Shown piece after piece: positions 1 through 7,188 of a stretch of 10,202 bases of DNA. A program made the position numbers and the translations under genes. The stretch lies in assembly GCA_945613785.1 (NCBI GenBank), contig CALZAJ010000043.1, positions 1 to 10,202 of the forward strand. Direction: 5' to 3'. The notes beneath the pieces are model-generated. The model was not told the DNA's origin. It ran no database searches and saw nothing but the letters and a program-made list of their open reading frames with translations. This DNA is from an uncultured Verrucomicrobiota bacterium (lineage in GTDB: Bacteria; Verrucomicrobiota; Kiritimatiellia; RFP12; UBA1067). How positions within the stretch are numbered: position 1 is the stretch's first letter; every line of letters begins with the position of its first letter.

Positions 1-1
1 G

Positions 2-826
2 CCGGGTATCTCGCAGCATCCGCTCAACGCGCTTCTCCAGGAGATCGACCGCGCGTGGTCCGCCGGCGTGCGTTCGGTGCTGCTCTTCGGCATTCCCGCG
101 AAGAAGGACCCAGAGGGCAGCGGCGCCTCTGATCCGCAGGGCGTTGTTCCGTTGGCGATTCGGCTCATCAAGGCCCAGTTCCCCGAAATGGTCGTCATCG
201 CGGACGTCTGCCTGTGCGAGTATACGAGCCACGGACACTGCGGACTCATCGACGCCGACGGTCGCGTCCTGAACGACCGGACGCTGCCGCATCTCGCCCG
301 CGCCGCTGTCGTCTATGCCGAGGCGGGGGCGGACATCATTGCGCCGAGCGATATGATGGACGGACGCGTCGAGGCGATTCGTGCGTCGCTGGATCAGGCC
401 GGTTTCAAGGATACGCCGATCATGTCCTACGCGGCGAAATTCGCCAGCGCCTATTACGGTCCGTTCCGTGACGCCGCCCATTCGGCGCCGCAGTTCGGCG
501 ATCGCAAGACGTATCAGATGGATCCGGCGAACGGACGCGAGGCGCTTCGTGAAGTGGAGGCGGACCTTGCGGAAGGGGCGGACCTCATCATTGCCAAGCC
601 GGCGATGGCTTATCTTGACGTGCTCACGCGGATCGCCGACCGCTTCAACGTCCCGGTCGTCGCCTACAACGTCTCGGGCGAATACGCAATGGTGAAGGCC
701 GCCGCGGAGAAGGGGTGGATCGACGAGAAGCGCATCGTTCTCGAAAATCTGATCGGCATGAAGCGCGCTGGCGCCAAGGCGATTATCACCTATCACGCTG
801 TGGAGGTTGCGAAATGGTTGAGCTGA
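2..826 (+). CDS. hemB: Delta-aminolevulinic acid dehydratase (porphobilinogen synthase), 5'-truncated by window edge
   Basis: It condenses two 5-aminolevulinate molecules to porphobilinogen in the cytoplasm, a step of tetrapyrrole synthesis. The frame is open from base 2 and shows 274 residues; about 50 N-terminal residues of the usual ~325 lie outside the window. Visible landmarks, numbered within the fragment: the zinc-site cysteines C70, C72 and C80 in VCLCEYTSHGHCG, with the same spacing as E. coli C120/C122/C130; the two Schiff-base lysines K146 (MSYAAKFAS) and K199 (IIAKPAMAYLD); and NVSGEYAM near the C terminus. The three cysteines mark it as the zinc-dependent type rather than the Mg-only, aspartate-rich type. 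The first Met/Val of the open frame (base 68) is internal, not the real start, because HemB-like sequence (PGISQHPLN) continues upstream. It overlaps hemL by 13 bp. Identification is firm. Confidence 0.97.
   Translation, partial: PGISQHPLNALLQEIDRAWSAGVRSVLLFGIPAKKDPEGSGASDPQGVVPLAIRLIKAQFPEMVVIADVCLCEYTSHGHCGLIDADGRVLNDRTLPHLARAAVVYAEAGADIIAPSDMMDGRVEAIRASLDQAGFKDTPIMSYAAKFASAYYGPFRDAAHSAPQFGDRKTYQMDPANGREALREVEADLAEGADLIIAKPAMAYLDVLTRIADRFNVPVVAYNVSGEYAMVKAAAEKGWIDEKRIVLENLIGMKRAGAKAIITYHAVEVAKWLS
802..806 (+). promoter_or_regulatory. Ribosome binding site of hemL inside the hemB 3' end
   Basis: GGAGG lies 7 bp before ATG 814. It decides the hemL start: the frame is open further upstream (to about 715), but HemL homology (LFDRAKRVMPGGVNSPVRA) begins just after this ATG, and only this start has a good Shine-Dalgarno. 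Because hemB stops at 826, the two genes overlap by 13 bp and are probably translationally coupled. Confidence 0.8.
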
Positions 827-2199
827 ATTCGCAGGCGCTGTTTGATCGCGCAAAACGGGTGATGCCAGGTGGCGTGAACAGTCCGGTCCGTGCCTGTACG
901 GCGGTCGGACGCATCCCGCGGTTCATCTCTCGCGCTGATGGGGATCGTATCGTCGATGTGGACGGCAACGAGTACATCGATTATGTCTGCTCGTGGGGGC
1001 CGGGCATCTTGGGGCATGCCCATCCGAAGGTTCTGGAGGCGGTGAAGAAGGCCTGCGATGAGGGGTTGACCTACGGCGCGCCCACGGCTCGCGAGGTTGA
1101 GATGGCCGAACTCATCCGCGAACTCGTCCCCTCGATGGAAGTCTCCCGAATGGTCAGTTCGGGGACCGAGGCGGTCATGAGTGCCGTCCGCGTTGCCCGC
1201 GGGTTCACGGGTCGCGACGACATCCTCAAGTTCGAAGGTTGCTACCATGGCCACTCCGACGGACTCCTCGTGAAGGCCGGCTCCGGCCTCCTCACGGGGT
1301 CTGTCCCCACATCTGCAGGCGTACCGGAGGACTACGCCCAGCACACCATTGTCGTCCCCTATAACGACATTGAAGCGGTCAGGCAGGTTTTCGCCGAGCG
1401 GGGACAGACCCTCGCAGCTGTCGTGGTCGAACCCGTTGCGGCCAATATGGGGGTGGTGCTTCCCAAACCGGGATTTCTTGAGTTTCTGCGTGAAATCACG
1501 CTCAAATATGGAACTTTGCTCATCTTTGACGAGGTCATCACAGGCTTTCGTCTCGGCCTCTCTGGAGCCCAAACTCCGGGGTCTGTCCCCAAGACTTCGG
1601 GGTCTGTCCCCAAGATTTCGGGGTCTGTCCCCAAGACTTCCACTTCACTCAAATGCTCGAACAACTCCCCTGTCATCCCCGATCTGACGACGTTGGGCAA
1701 GATTGTTGGTGGCGGAATGCCTGCGGCTGTTTACGGAGGGCGCGAGGAGATCATGCGGCAGGTGGCACCAGACGGGAAGGTCTATCAGGCGGGAACCTTG
1801 TCGGGTAATCCGATTGCCACCGCTGCGGGGTTGGCGACATTGAAGTTGCTGAAGTCCGATCCTGACATTTACGCACGGCTTGAGGCCAAGACCCGTCGGC
1901 TGGCGGAGACCATTCGGACGGCTTCCAAGGGGCGGACGGTGGTGACACAAATCGCCTCCCTGATGAGTGTGGATTTCCCTCAGGACCTCGCCCTGTCAAA
2001 GCCTCAAACCAATCAAATCCTCAAAAATTCAAGTCATTCTCCCGACCTCCGCTTCGCCGCCTGGTACAATCATCTCCTCTCACACGGTGTTTATGTCGCG
2101 CCGTCGCGATTTGAGGCGATGTTTGTGTCCGATGCGCATACGGACGAGGATATTGCTCGCACGTGTGAGGTGGCAGCCTCATTCTTTGCGGTTGGCTGA
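814..2199 (+). CDS. hemL: Glutamate-1-semialdehyde 2,1-aminomutase with a repeat-encoded insertion
   Basis: This PLP enzyme converts glutamate-1-semialdehyde to 5-aminolevulinate, the substrate of HemB next door. It has 461 residues against about 430 in the family. Landmarks: MPGGVNSPVRA at the N terminus, SSGTEAVMSAVRVARG (PLP phosphate region), YHGHSDGLLVKAGSG, FDEVITGFR (Asp contacting the pyridine nitrogen) and TLGKIVGGGMP with catalytic Lys296 (Lys265 in E. coli). The excess length comes from one place: between GLSGAQ and PDLTTLGK there are 35 residues where E. coli has 6, a net insertion of 29 from about residue 254. This includes three copies of GSVPK(T/I)S followed by a Ser/Asn-rich tail. 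The active-site residues are intact, so the enzyme is probably functional with a surface loop extension, but that is inference. A second, smaller unusual stretch (SKPQTNQILKNSSHSPD) precedes RFAAWYNHLL; both stretches are richer in A/T than the rest of the gene. The start is set by the GGAGG at 802. Confidence 0.95.
   Translation: MVELNSQALFDRAKRVMPGGVNSPVRACTAVGRIPRFISRADGDRIVDVDGNEYIDYVCSWGPGILGHAHPKVLEAVKKACDEGLTYGAPTAREVEMAELIRELVPSMEVSRMVSSGTEAVMSAVRVARGFTGRDDILKFEGCYHGHSDGLLVKAGSGLLTGSVPTSAGVPEDYAQHTIVVPYNDIEAVRQVFAERGQTLAAVVVEPVAANMGVVLPKPGFLEFLREITLKYGTLLIFDEVITGFRLGLSGAQTPGSVPKTSGSVPKISGSVPKTSTSLKCSNNSPVIPDLTTLGKIVGGGMPAAVYGGREEIMRQVAPDGKVYQAGTLSGNPIATAAGLATLKLLKSDPDIYARLEAKTRRLAETIRTASKGRTVVTQIASLMSVDFPQDLALSKPQTNQILKNSSHSPDLRFAAWYNHLLSHGVYVAPSRFEAMFVSDAHTDEDIARTCEVAASFFAVG
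1296..1308 (+). repeat. Single copy of the GGGGTCTGTCCCC repeat inside hemL
   Basis: An exact GGGGTCTGTCCCC, read in the same codon phase as the tandem copies at 1578-1640 (Gly-Ser-Val-Pro). It encodes residues 162-165 within LLTGSVPTSAGVP, where E. coli has ALTLGQPNSPGVP. The length matches the family here, so this copy replaces or coincides with native sequence rather than adding to it. The segment corresponds to the mobile active-site (gating) loop known from the cyanobacterial enzyme. Confidence 0.7.
1400..1411 (-). repeat. Inverted 12-of-13 match to the GGGGTCTGTCCCC repeat inside hemL
   Basis: GGGGACAGACCC on the + strand is the reverse complement of the repeat, with the thirteenth base differing. 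It encodes part of AERGQTLAAVVVEP and adds no extra length to the protein. It is either a relic of the same repeat family or a chance match. Orientation is opposite to the other hemL copies. Confidence 0.45.
1578..1640 (+). repeat. Three tandem 21-bp repeats in hemL (GGGGTCTGTCCCC core)
   Basis: Units start at 1578, 1599 and 1620. Each is GGGGTCTGTCCCC followed by AAGACTTC; the second has AAGATTTC, and the third runs into CACTTCACTC. The 21-bp period equals seven codons, so the array stays in frame and encodes three GSVPK(T/I)S heptapeptides. The core has GGGG/CCCC arms around TCTGT, so each unit could form a small hairpin. The same core recurs at 1296 (direct), 1400 (inverted, 12 of 13) and as an inverted pair at 10087-10123. 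A dispersed REP-like element that also expanded in tandem here is the best reading; the copy number may vary between strains. Confidence 0.9.
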
Positions 2200-2240
2200 T
2201 AGGGTTTGTTGGCCTTTCGATATGAAATTCCTCTTGTTTG

Positions 2241-2249
2241 TGGTATAAT
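2241..2249 (+). promoter_or_regulatory. Extended -10 promoter of the aromatic (paaK-ior) operon
   Basis: TGGTATAAT is a perfect extended -10 element (TGn followed by TATAAT at 2244-2249). No good -35 is present: the position 17 bp upstream reads TATGAA. Initiation near 2256 would give a leader of about 33 nt that includes the ribosome binding site AAGGGG (2276-2281), 7 bp before ATG 2289. The 89-bp gap after hemL shows no clear terminator, so some read-through from the hem genes is possible. Confidence 0.65.
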
Positions 2250-2288
2250 GTGACTCCAAAAACGAAAGAGCGAACAAGGGGTACTTGA

Positions 2289-3569
2289 ATGGTCAAGATG
2301 TGGAATCCGACGGCTGAAACGATGTCGCGTGACGAGTATGCGAAGGTGCAGTTAGAAGGGTTGAAGAAGTCTCTCGCGCGTGTTTGGGGGAATGAGTTCT
2401 ATCGGGCGCGTCTGCAGGCTGGCGGCATGGCCTCTCCAGAGGACGTGAAGTCTCTGGACGACCTTCAGAAGCTTCCGTTCCTGACCAAGGACGATTTCCG
2501 AGAGGCCTATCCTCTGAAGATGAATTGCGTGGATCGTCAGGATCTCCTCGAGTTCCACATGTCCTCCGGCTCGACGGGCACGCCGGTCGTCATGGCCTAC
2601 ACGAAGAACGACCTCGACCAGTGGGCCGAGTGCATGGCGCGGTGCTTCACAATGGCGGGCCTCGAGAAGGGCGACGCCTTTCAGATCATGCCGACCTTCG
2701 GCCTCTTCAACGGCGGCTTTGGCTGCTACCACGGCTGCCGCAAGGCCGAGCTTTTCTGTGTGCCGGCCTCGAGCGGCAATACCGAGCGTCAGATCAAGCT
2801 GATGCGCGACTTCAACGTGAAGGGCTTCTGCTCCGTCGTCTCGTACGTCCCGCGCCTCATCGAGAAGCTCGACGCCGATCCGACCGGTAATCGCGAGATC
2901 CCGTCTCTCAAGGTCGGCATCTTCGGTTCCGAGACGTTCTCCGACGAGACGCGTCATCGCATCGAGTCGCGCCTGGGCATCGAGTGTTTCGACATTTACG
3001 GCATGACCGAGACGGGTGGCATCGGCACGACGGGTCAGGACTGCCAGTGCCATGCGGGGCTCCATGTCTTTGAGGATCAGTACATCACCGAGGTCATCGA
3101 TCCCGTGACGGGCAAGGTCCTTCCGGACGGTGAGTACGGCGAGCTCGTCTTCACCTCGCTGCAGCGTGAGGCGATGCCGATTCTCCGTTACCGCACCCAT
3201 GACATCTGCCGCATCCTCACGCGTGAGACGTGTGCCTGCGGCCGCACGTCGCTCCGCATCGACCGCATTACCGGCCGTACGGATGACATGCTCATCGTCA
3301 AGGGCGTCAATTTCTATCCGCGCCAGGTCGAGCAGGCCCTCATGGAGATCCCGGGCGTCAAGGACGAGTTCCAGATCATTCTCGAGGACCATAACGGCAT
3401 GACGGACGTGACGGTGAACGTCGAAGCCGAGCCCGGCGTGACGGGGCACACCGTCGCCAAGCACCTCAAGGAACGCCTCGGCTTCCTGCCGAAGGGTGAG
3501 GTCTTCCCTGTCGGTGCGCTTCCGCGCACCGAGGGCAAGGCCAAGCGAGTAATCAGGAAATCTGTCTAA
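2289..3569 (+). CDS. Phenylacetate-CoA ligase family protein (divergent paralogue 1)
   Basis: An AMP-forming aryl-CoA ligase of the PaaK group in the adenylate-forming (ANL) superfamily. The expected reaction is arylacetate + ATP + CoA to arylacetyl-CoA + AMP + PPi, in the cytoplasm. It has 426 residues, full family length. Motifs in order: SSGSTGTP phosphate-binding loop (from residue 92), YGMTETGG (from Tyr237), YRTHDIC, GRTDDMLIVKGVNFYPRQVE hinge region, and the C-terminal PRTEGKAKRV with the adenylation lysine K417. The pocket differs from canonical PaaK: MPTFGLFNGGFGCYHG replaces VSYGYGLFTGGLGAHYG, and FGSETFSD replaces FGAEPWTD, so it may prefer another aryl acid. Cys/His groups (CQCHAGLH and CACGRT) could hold a metal; that is inference. 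It is first in a five-gene operon ending in iorB. The start follows AAGGGG by 7 bp. Confidence 0.88.
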   Translation: MVKMWNPTAETMSRDEYAKVQLEGLKKSLARVWGNEFYRARLQAGGMASPEDVKSLDDLQKLPFLTKDDFREAYPLKMNCVDRQDLLEFHMSSGSTGTPVVMAYTKNDLDQWAECMARCFTMAGLEKGDAFQIMPTFGLFNGGFGCYHGCRKAELFCVPASSGNTERQIKLMRDFNVKGFCSVVSYVPRLIEKLDADPTGNREIPSLKVGIFGSETFSDETRHRIESRLGIECFDIYGMTETGGIGTTGQDCQCHAGLHVFEDQYITEVIDPVTGKVLPDGEYGELVFTSLQREAMPILRYRTHDICRILTRETCACGRTSLRIDRITGRTDDMLIVKGVNFYPRQVEQALMEIPGVKDEFQIILEDHNGMTDVTVNVEAEPGVTGHTVAKHLKERLGFLPKGEVFPVGALPRTEGKAKRVIRKSV

Positions 3570-3604
3570 CCTCCCACTAACCACCAACCAACCACTGCCC
3601 AACC
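3570..3604 (+). other. C/A-rich spacer before the second ligase gene, without a ribosome binding site
   Basis: Thirty-five bases made mostly of C, A and T, with an ACCA-type period (AACCAACCA at 3586-3594) and one G. No Shine-Dalgarno sequence is possible before ATG 3605, unlike the other genes of this operon. The 9-mer AACCAACCA is the reverse complement of TGGTTGGTT at 4916-4924 in the spacer on the other side of the gene. Confidence 0.6.
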
Positions 3605-4906
3605 ATGAACCCCGTATCTGCTCCCGACTTCATGCCGATTCCCGAGCTGCGCAAGATGCAGCTGGAAAAGCTTCAGAAACTCATCCCCTATGAATACGAG
3701 CATGTGGCGCTTTTCCGCAAGCGTTGCGATGAGAAGGGCGTCAAGCCGCGCGATCTCGTCACGCTGAAGGATCTCGGCAAGTTTCCGTTCATGAAGAAGA
3801 CGGACCTCCGCGACGAGTATCCGTACGGTCTCACGGCTGCGCCGATGCGCGACATCAACCGCTTCCACTGCTCCTCGGGCACGACGGGCAAGCCGATCTG
3901 CATCCCGCAGACGAAGGAGGACGTCAAGATCTGGACGAATGGCGTCGCGCGTTGCATGGCGATGTACGGCATCACTCAGGATGACATCGTTCAGGTGTCC
4001 TATGGTTACGGACTCTTCACCGGCGGCCTTGGTGCGCACTACGGCGCCGAGGAGCTCGGTTGTGCGGTCCTTCCGACCGGTGCGGGCAACACCGAGAAGC
4101 AGATCATGCTCATGCAGGATCTCGGCGTGACGGTGATCTGCTGCACGCCGAGCTACTTCCTCCATCTCGCGACCGTGGCGGAGCAGATGGGCGTCGACTT
4201 CCGTCGCGACACGAATCTCAAGCATGGCGTGTTCGGCGCCGAGCCGTGGACGGACGAGATCCGTGCGAAGATCGAACAGATCTCTGGCATCACGGCGCAC
4301 GACATCTACGGTCTCACGGAAATCGCGGGTCCGGGCGTCGCGGGCAACTGCGAGCACTGCCACGGCCTCCACGTCTGGGAAGACCATTTCTATCCTGAGA
4401 TCATCGATCCCGACACCCTCGAGGTGCTGCCCGATGGCGAAGAGGGTGAGCTCGTCTTCACGACGCTTGACCGCGTCGGCACGCCGATGGTCCGTTACCG
4501 CACGCGCGACCTCTCGCGTCTGCAGCTCGGTCAGTGCAAGTGCGGCCGTACGATGCGCGTGATGGACCGCGTCCACGCGCGCTCCGACGACATGCTCATC
4601 ATCCACGGCGTCAACGTCTTCCCGAGCCAGATCGAGGCCTGCCTCATGAAGGTTCCAGAGATTGCGCCGCACTACATGATCGAGCTATCCTCGACGGACA
4701 CGATGGACCTCTTCGAGCTCAAGGTCGAAGTCACGGCAGAGACGTTCAGCGATTCCGTCTCCGCGATGGAGGCGATCAAGAAGCGCGTCGCGGCGTCCAT
4801 CAAGGAGATCGTCGGCCTCTCTCCGAAGATCTATCTCGTCGCGCCTGGCACCCTGCCGCGTTCGCAGGGCAAGATCAAGCGCGTCATCGACAATCGCAAG
4901 AAGTGA
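3605..4906 (+). CDS. paaK: Phenylacetate-CoA ligase (canonical PaaK-type paralogue 2)
   Basis: An AMP-forming ligase that activates phenylacetate or a related arylacetate to its CoA thioester. It has 433 residues, close to family length, and follows the classic PaaK pattern: SSGTTGKP (from residue 90), VSYGYGLFTGGLGAHYGAE, FGAEPWTDE, YGLTEIAGPGVA (from Tyr235), WEDHFYPEIIDP, YRTRDLSRL, RSDDMLIIHGVNVFPSQIE and the C-terminal RSQGKIKRV with K423. CEHCHGLH and CKCGRT are Cys/His groups shared in position with the upstream paralogue and may bind a metal (inference). It is clearly homologous to the preceding gene but not a recent duplicate, since the active-site region differs. It lies 35 bp after that gene with no Shine-Dalgarno. 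ATG 3605 is chosen because the N-terminal region fits the family; ATG 3632 is an alternative, also without a binding site. Confidence 0.93.
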   Translation: MNPVSAPDFMPIPELRKMQLEKLQKLIPYEYEHVALFRKRCDEKGVKPRDLVTLKDLGKFPFMKKTDLRDEYPYGLTAAPMRDINRFHCSSGTTGKPICIPQTKEDVKIWTNGVARCMAMYGITQDDIVQVSYGYGLFTGGLGAHYGAEELGCAVLPTGAGNTEKQIMLMQDLGVTVICCTPSYFLHLATVAEQMGVDFRRDTNLKHGVFGAEPWTDEIRAKIEQISGITAHDIYGLTEIAGPGVAGNCEHCHGLHVWEDHFYPEIIDPDTLEVLPDGEEGELVFTTLDRVGTPMVRYRTRDLSRLQLGQCKCGRTMRVMDRVHARSDDMLIIHGVNVFPSQIEACLMKVPEIAPHYMIELSSTDTMDLFELKVEVTAETFSDSVSAMEAIKKRVAASIKEIVGLSPKIYLVAPGTLPRSQGKIKRVIDNRKK

Positions 4907-4956
4907 TTGCTTGATTGGTTGGTTTGTTTGATTGTTTGACTGAGAGGAAATTTGAC
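4907..4956 (+). other. TTGN-period T/G-rich spacer
   Basis: From 4908 to about 4940 the spacer is a run of TTG-plus-one-base quasi-repeats (TTGATTGGTTGGTTTG and so on), with almost no C. It ends in GAGAGG (4942-4947), a reasonable ribosome binding site 9 bp before ATG 4957. Its TGGTTGGTT (4916-4924) can pair with AACCAACCA at 3586-3594 across the second ligase gene. Low-complexity slippage is the simplest explanation. Confidence 0.55.
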
Positions 4957-5388
4957 ATGAAGACATTGACTCAGCTTTCGGTGTTCCTGGAAAACAAGGT
5001 CGGTCAGATCGCCCAGGTCTGCAAGACGCTCGCCGATGCGAACGTTTCGCTCGCCGCGCTCTCCATCGCCGAGTCCCCCGAGTTCGGCATTGCCCGTCTC
5101 GTCGTGGACGACAGCTCGAAGGCGGCGGATGCGCTCCGTGCCGCGAAGTACATCGTGAAGGCGACGCCGGTCGTCGCTGTCGTCGTTCCGGACCGTCCGG
5201 GCGGCATGGCTCAGGTCGTCACCACGCTCTCCTCGAAGGGCTGTGACATCGAGTACTCCTACGCGTTCGCCGCTCAGGCCAACGACATGGCCGTGCTCGT
5301 GTTCCGCTTCAAGGACATCGAAACGGCCGCTTCGGTCCTGGCGGACGCCGGTCTCGCCACGATCGACGAGAAGGAGATTAAGTCTTAA
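4957..5388 (+). CDS. Tandem ACT-domain protein (probable amino-acid sensor of the ior module)
   Basis: A small cytoplasmic protein of 143 residues made of two ACT domains, roughly 1-70 (KTLTQLSVFLENKVGQIAQVCKTLAD, with the typical start of an ACT strand-helix) and 71-143 (VVAVVVPDRPGGMAQVVTTL). ACT domains bind amino acids and usually regulate amino-acid metabolism; there is no attached enzyme or DNA-binding domain here. Genes of this kind commonly sit between a PaaK-type ligase and iorA, so it probably senses an aromatic amino acid or arylpyruvate and adjusts the ligase or IorAB. That role is inferred from context. The frame is open further upstream, but ATG 4957 is chosen for its GAGAGG and because the ACT homology starts at once. 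iorA follows 12 bp after the stop. Confidence 0.85.
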   Translation: MKTLTQLSVFLENKVGQIAQVCKTLADANVSLAALSIAESPEFGIARLVVDDSSKAADALRAAKYIVKATPVVAVVVPDRPGGMAQVVTTLSSKGCDIEYSYAFAAQANDMAVLVFRFKDIETAASVLADAGLATIDEKEIKS

Positions 5389-5400
5389 GGAAAAGGGATT

Positions 5401-7188
5401 ATGAATACTAACAACAACCAGCCGCAGAAGGTCTTCCTGAGCGGCAACGAGGCGATCGCCCACGGCGCCGCCCAGGCAGGCTGCACGGTCGCGAGCGCCT
5501 ACCCCGGAACTCCTTCGACGGAGATTCTCGAGAATATCGCGAAGTTCAAGGAAACGATCAACTGCGAGTGGGCGGTGAACGAGAAGGTTGCGATGGAGAC
5601 CGCGATCGGTGCTTCCATCGGCGGCGCGCGTTCGCTTTGCGCGATGAAGCACGTCGGACTCAACGTCGCGATGGATCCGCTGATGACGTTCTGCTATGTC
5701 GGCGCGACGGGCGGTTTCGTGTTCATCTCCGCGGATGATCCGGGCATGCATTCCTCGCAGAATGAGCAGGACAACCGCAACCTCGCGAAGTTCGCACGCA
5801 TCCCCGTCCTCGAGCCGTCGGACAGCCAGGAGGCCTATGACATGACGCAGGCCGCCTTCGAGATTTCCGAGCAGTTCCACGTGCCGGTGATGATCCGCAT
5901 GACGACACGCACGAGCCATTCCTCGTCCCTTGTCGATCTCGGAGACTTCAAGCCGAAGACGCGTGACCTCATCCCGTACGTCAAGAACATCCAGAAGACG
6001 ATTCCCGTCCCTGCGTTTGCGCGCGGACAGCGTTTCGCCGCCCAGGAGCGCACGGCGGCGATGGAGAAGGCGAGCGCCGCCTCGTCGCTCAACCGCGTCG
6101 AGTCCGGCGACAAGCGTCTCGGCTTCGTGACATCCGCGGTCGCGTACCAGTACGTGAAGGAGATCTTCCCCGAGTTTTCGATCCTGAAGCTCGGCTGGTC
6201 GAATCCGTTGCCGAAGGACCTCATCGCCGATTTCGCGAAGGGTGTCGAGAAGCTCGTCGTCGTCGAGGAGCTCGATCCGTTCCTTGAGGACCAGATCAAG
6301 GCCATGGGCCTGACGGTCGTGAAGCACGAGACCGAGCTTAACATGATGGAACTCAACGCGGACCGCCTCCAGAACCTTCGCAACGAGCTTCTGGGCGACG
6401 TGCCGAAGGCCAAGAAGGCCGCGCCTGACACGACGCTCCCGACGCGTCCGCCGACCCTCTGCGCCGGCTGCGGACACAGGGCGGTCTTCTACGTCCTCCA
6501 CAAGCTCGGCGCCATCGTCAACGGCGACATCGGCTGCTACACGCTCGGCGCGTTCGCGCCGCTCAATGCGATGGACACGACGATCTGCATGGGGGCGTCG
6601 ATCAACGTCTCCGCCGGCATGAAGAAGGCGGGCGTCAAGGGCCGTATGTGCAGCGTCCTCGGCGACTCGACGTTCTTCCACTCCGGTCTCACGGGTGCGC
6701 TCAGTGCGTTCTACAACGGCACGCCGGTCACGACGGTCGTCCTCGACAACCGCATCACCGCGATGACGGGTCAGCAGGACAACCCGGGCACAGGCCGCAC
6801 GCTGAAGGGCGATCCTGCGCCGGTCACGGAAATCGCGGACGTCGCGAAGGCGATGGGCTACAAGACCGTCGTCAAGGTCTCGTGCGACGACCTGCCGGGC
6901 CTGGAGAAGACGCTCGCCGAGGCGATGGACTCCAACGAACCCGCGCTGGTCCTTGCTTATGCGCCTTGCCGTATTGCGGCGAAGCTCACGAAGGAAGGCC
7001 TTTGCGAAGTTGACCCCGCCGCCTGTAAGGCGTGCGGCGCGTGCTTCAAGCTCGGTTGCCCTGCGATGACGCGCGGCGCCGAAGTTCGTCCCGGTTTCTT
7101 CCAGATGAAGATTGACGCGAGTCTCTGCTCGGGCTGCAAGCAGTGTCAGCAGCTCTGCAAGTTCGGCGCCATCAAGAGGATCAAGTAA
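5401..7188 (+). CDS. iorA: Indolepyruvate:ferredoxin oxidoreductase, alpha subunit
   Basis: The catalytic subunit of IorAB: arylpyruvate + CoA + oxidised ferredoxin gives arylacetyl-CoA + CO2 + reduced ferredoxin. It is thiamine diphosphate and iron-sulfur dependent, and oxygen-sensitive in known members. It has 595 residues. Order: N-terminal pyrimidine-binding domain with AYPGTPSTEI (about residues 35-44) and a middle region (about 235-325); then the ThDP domain with LCAGCGHR, GDIGCYTLG and GDSTFFHSG (from G421) running to DNRITAMTGQQDNPGTG; last, a ferredoxin-like tail with two [4Fe-4S] motifs, C542/C545/C548/C553 and C576/C579/C582/C586. All eight cysteines are present. AAGGA at the preceding stop codon gives the binding site. 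The stop overlaps the iorB start by one base (TAATG). Substrate specificity among indole-, phenyl- and hydroxyphenylpyruvate cannot be read from the sequence. Confidence 0.96.
   Translation: MNTNNNQPQKVFLSGNEAIAHGAAQAGCTVASAYPGTPSTEILENIAKFKETINCEWAVNEKVAMETAIGASIGGARSLCAMKHVGLNVAMDPLMTFCYVGATGGFVFISADDPGMHSSQNEQDNRNLAKFARIPVLEPSDSQEAYDMTQAAFEISEQFHVPVMIRMTTRTSHSSSLVDLGDFKPKTRDLIPYVKNIQKTIPVPAFARGQRFAAQERTAAMEKASAASSLNRVESGDKRLGFVTSAVAYQYVKEIFPEFSILKLGWSNPLPKDLIADFAKGVEKLVVVEELDPFLEDQIKAMGLTVVKHETELNMMELNADRLQNLRNELLGDVPKAKKAAPDTTLPTRPPTLCAGCGHRAVFYVLHKLGAIVNGDIGCYTLGAFAPLNAMDTTICMGASINVSAGMKKAGVKGRMCSVLGDSTFFHSGLTGALSAFYNGTPVTTVVLDNRITAMTGQQDNPGTGRTLKGDPAPVTEIADVAKAMGYKTVVKVSCDDLPGLEKTLAEAMDSNEPALVLAYAPCRIAAKLTKEGLCEVDPAACKACGACFKLGCPAMTRGAEVRPGFFQMKIDASLCSGCKQCQQLCKFGAIKRIK

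Noticed and set aside
715..813. A longer N terminus for HemL
   Set aside because: The extra 33 residues are an out-of-frame reading of hemB and match nothing in HemL; GGAGG at 802 supports ATG 814.
1578..1640. CRISPR array
   Set aside because: The 21-bp units are contiguous, without spacers, and lie in frame within hemL.
814..2199. hemL as a pseudogene because of the repeat insertion
   Set aside because: The frame is intact and the PLP-contact motifs and catalytic lysine are present; the excess is confined to one loop.
3566..4672. A 368-codon - strand frame, and a similar one at 2352-3602
   Set aside because: Each mirrors a clear acyl-CoA ligase gene and shows no recognisable domain or binding site.
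4915..4956. Upstream start for the ACT protein
   Set aside because: It would translate the TTGN spacer and the binding site; ACT homology begins at 4957.
4831..6681. A 616-codon open frame on the - strand
   Set aside because: It lies antisense to the ACT gene and iorA, both unmistakable. Its composition (Arg/Asp/Glu/Leu/His-rich, no domain) is typical of the mirror frame of GC-rich coding DNA.
7143..7187. Upstream start for iorB
   Set aside because: It reads the iorA ferredoxin domain in another frame; the TAATG overlap at 7186-7190 is the usual iorA-iorB junction.
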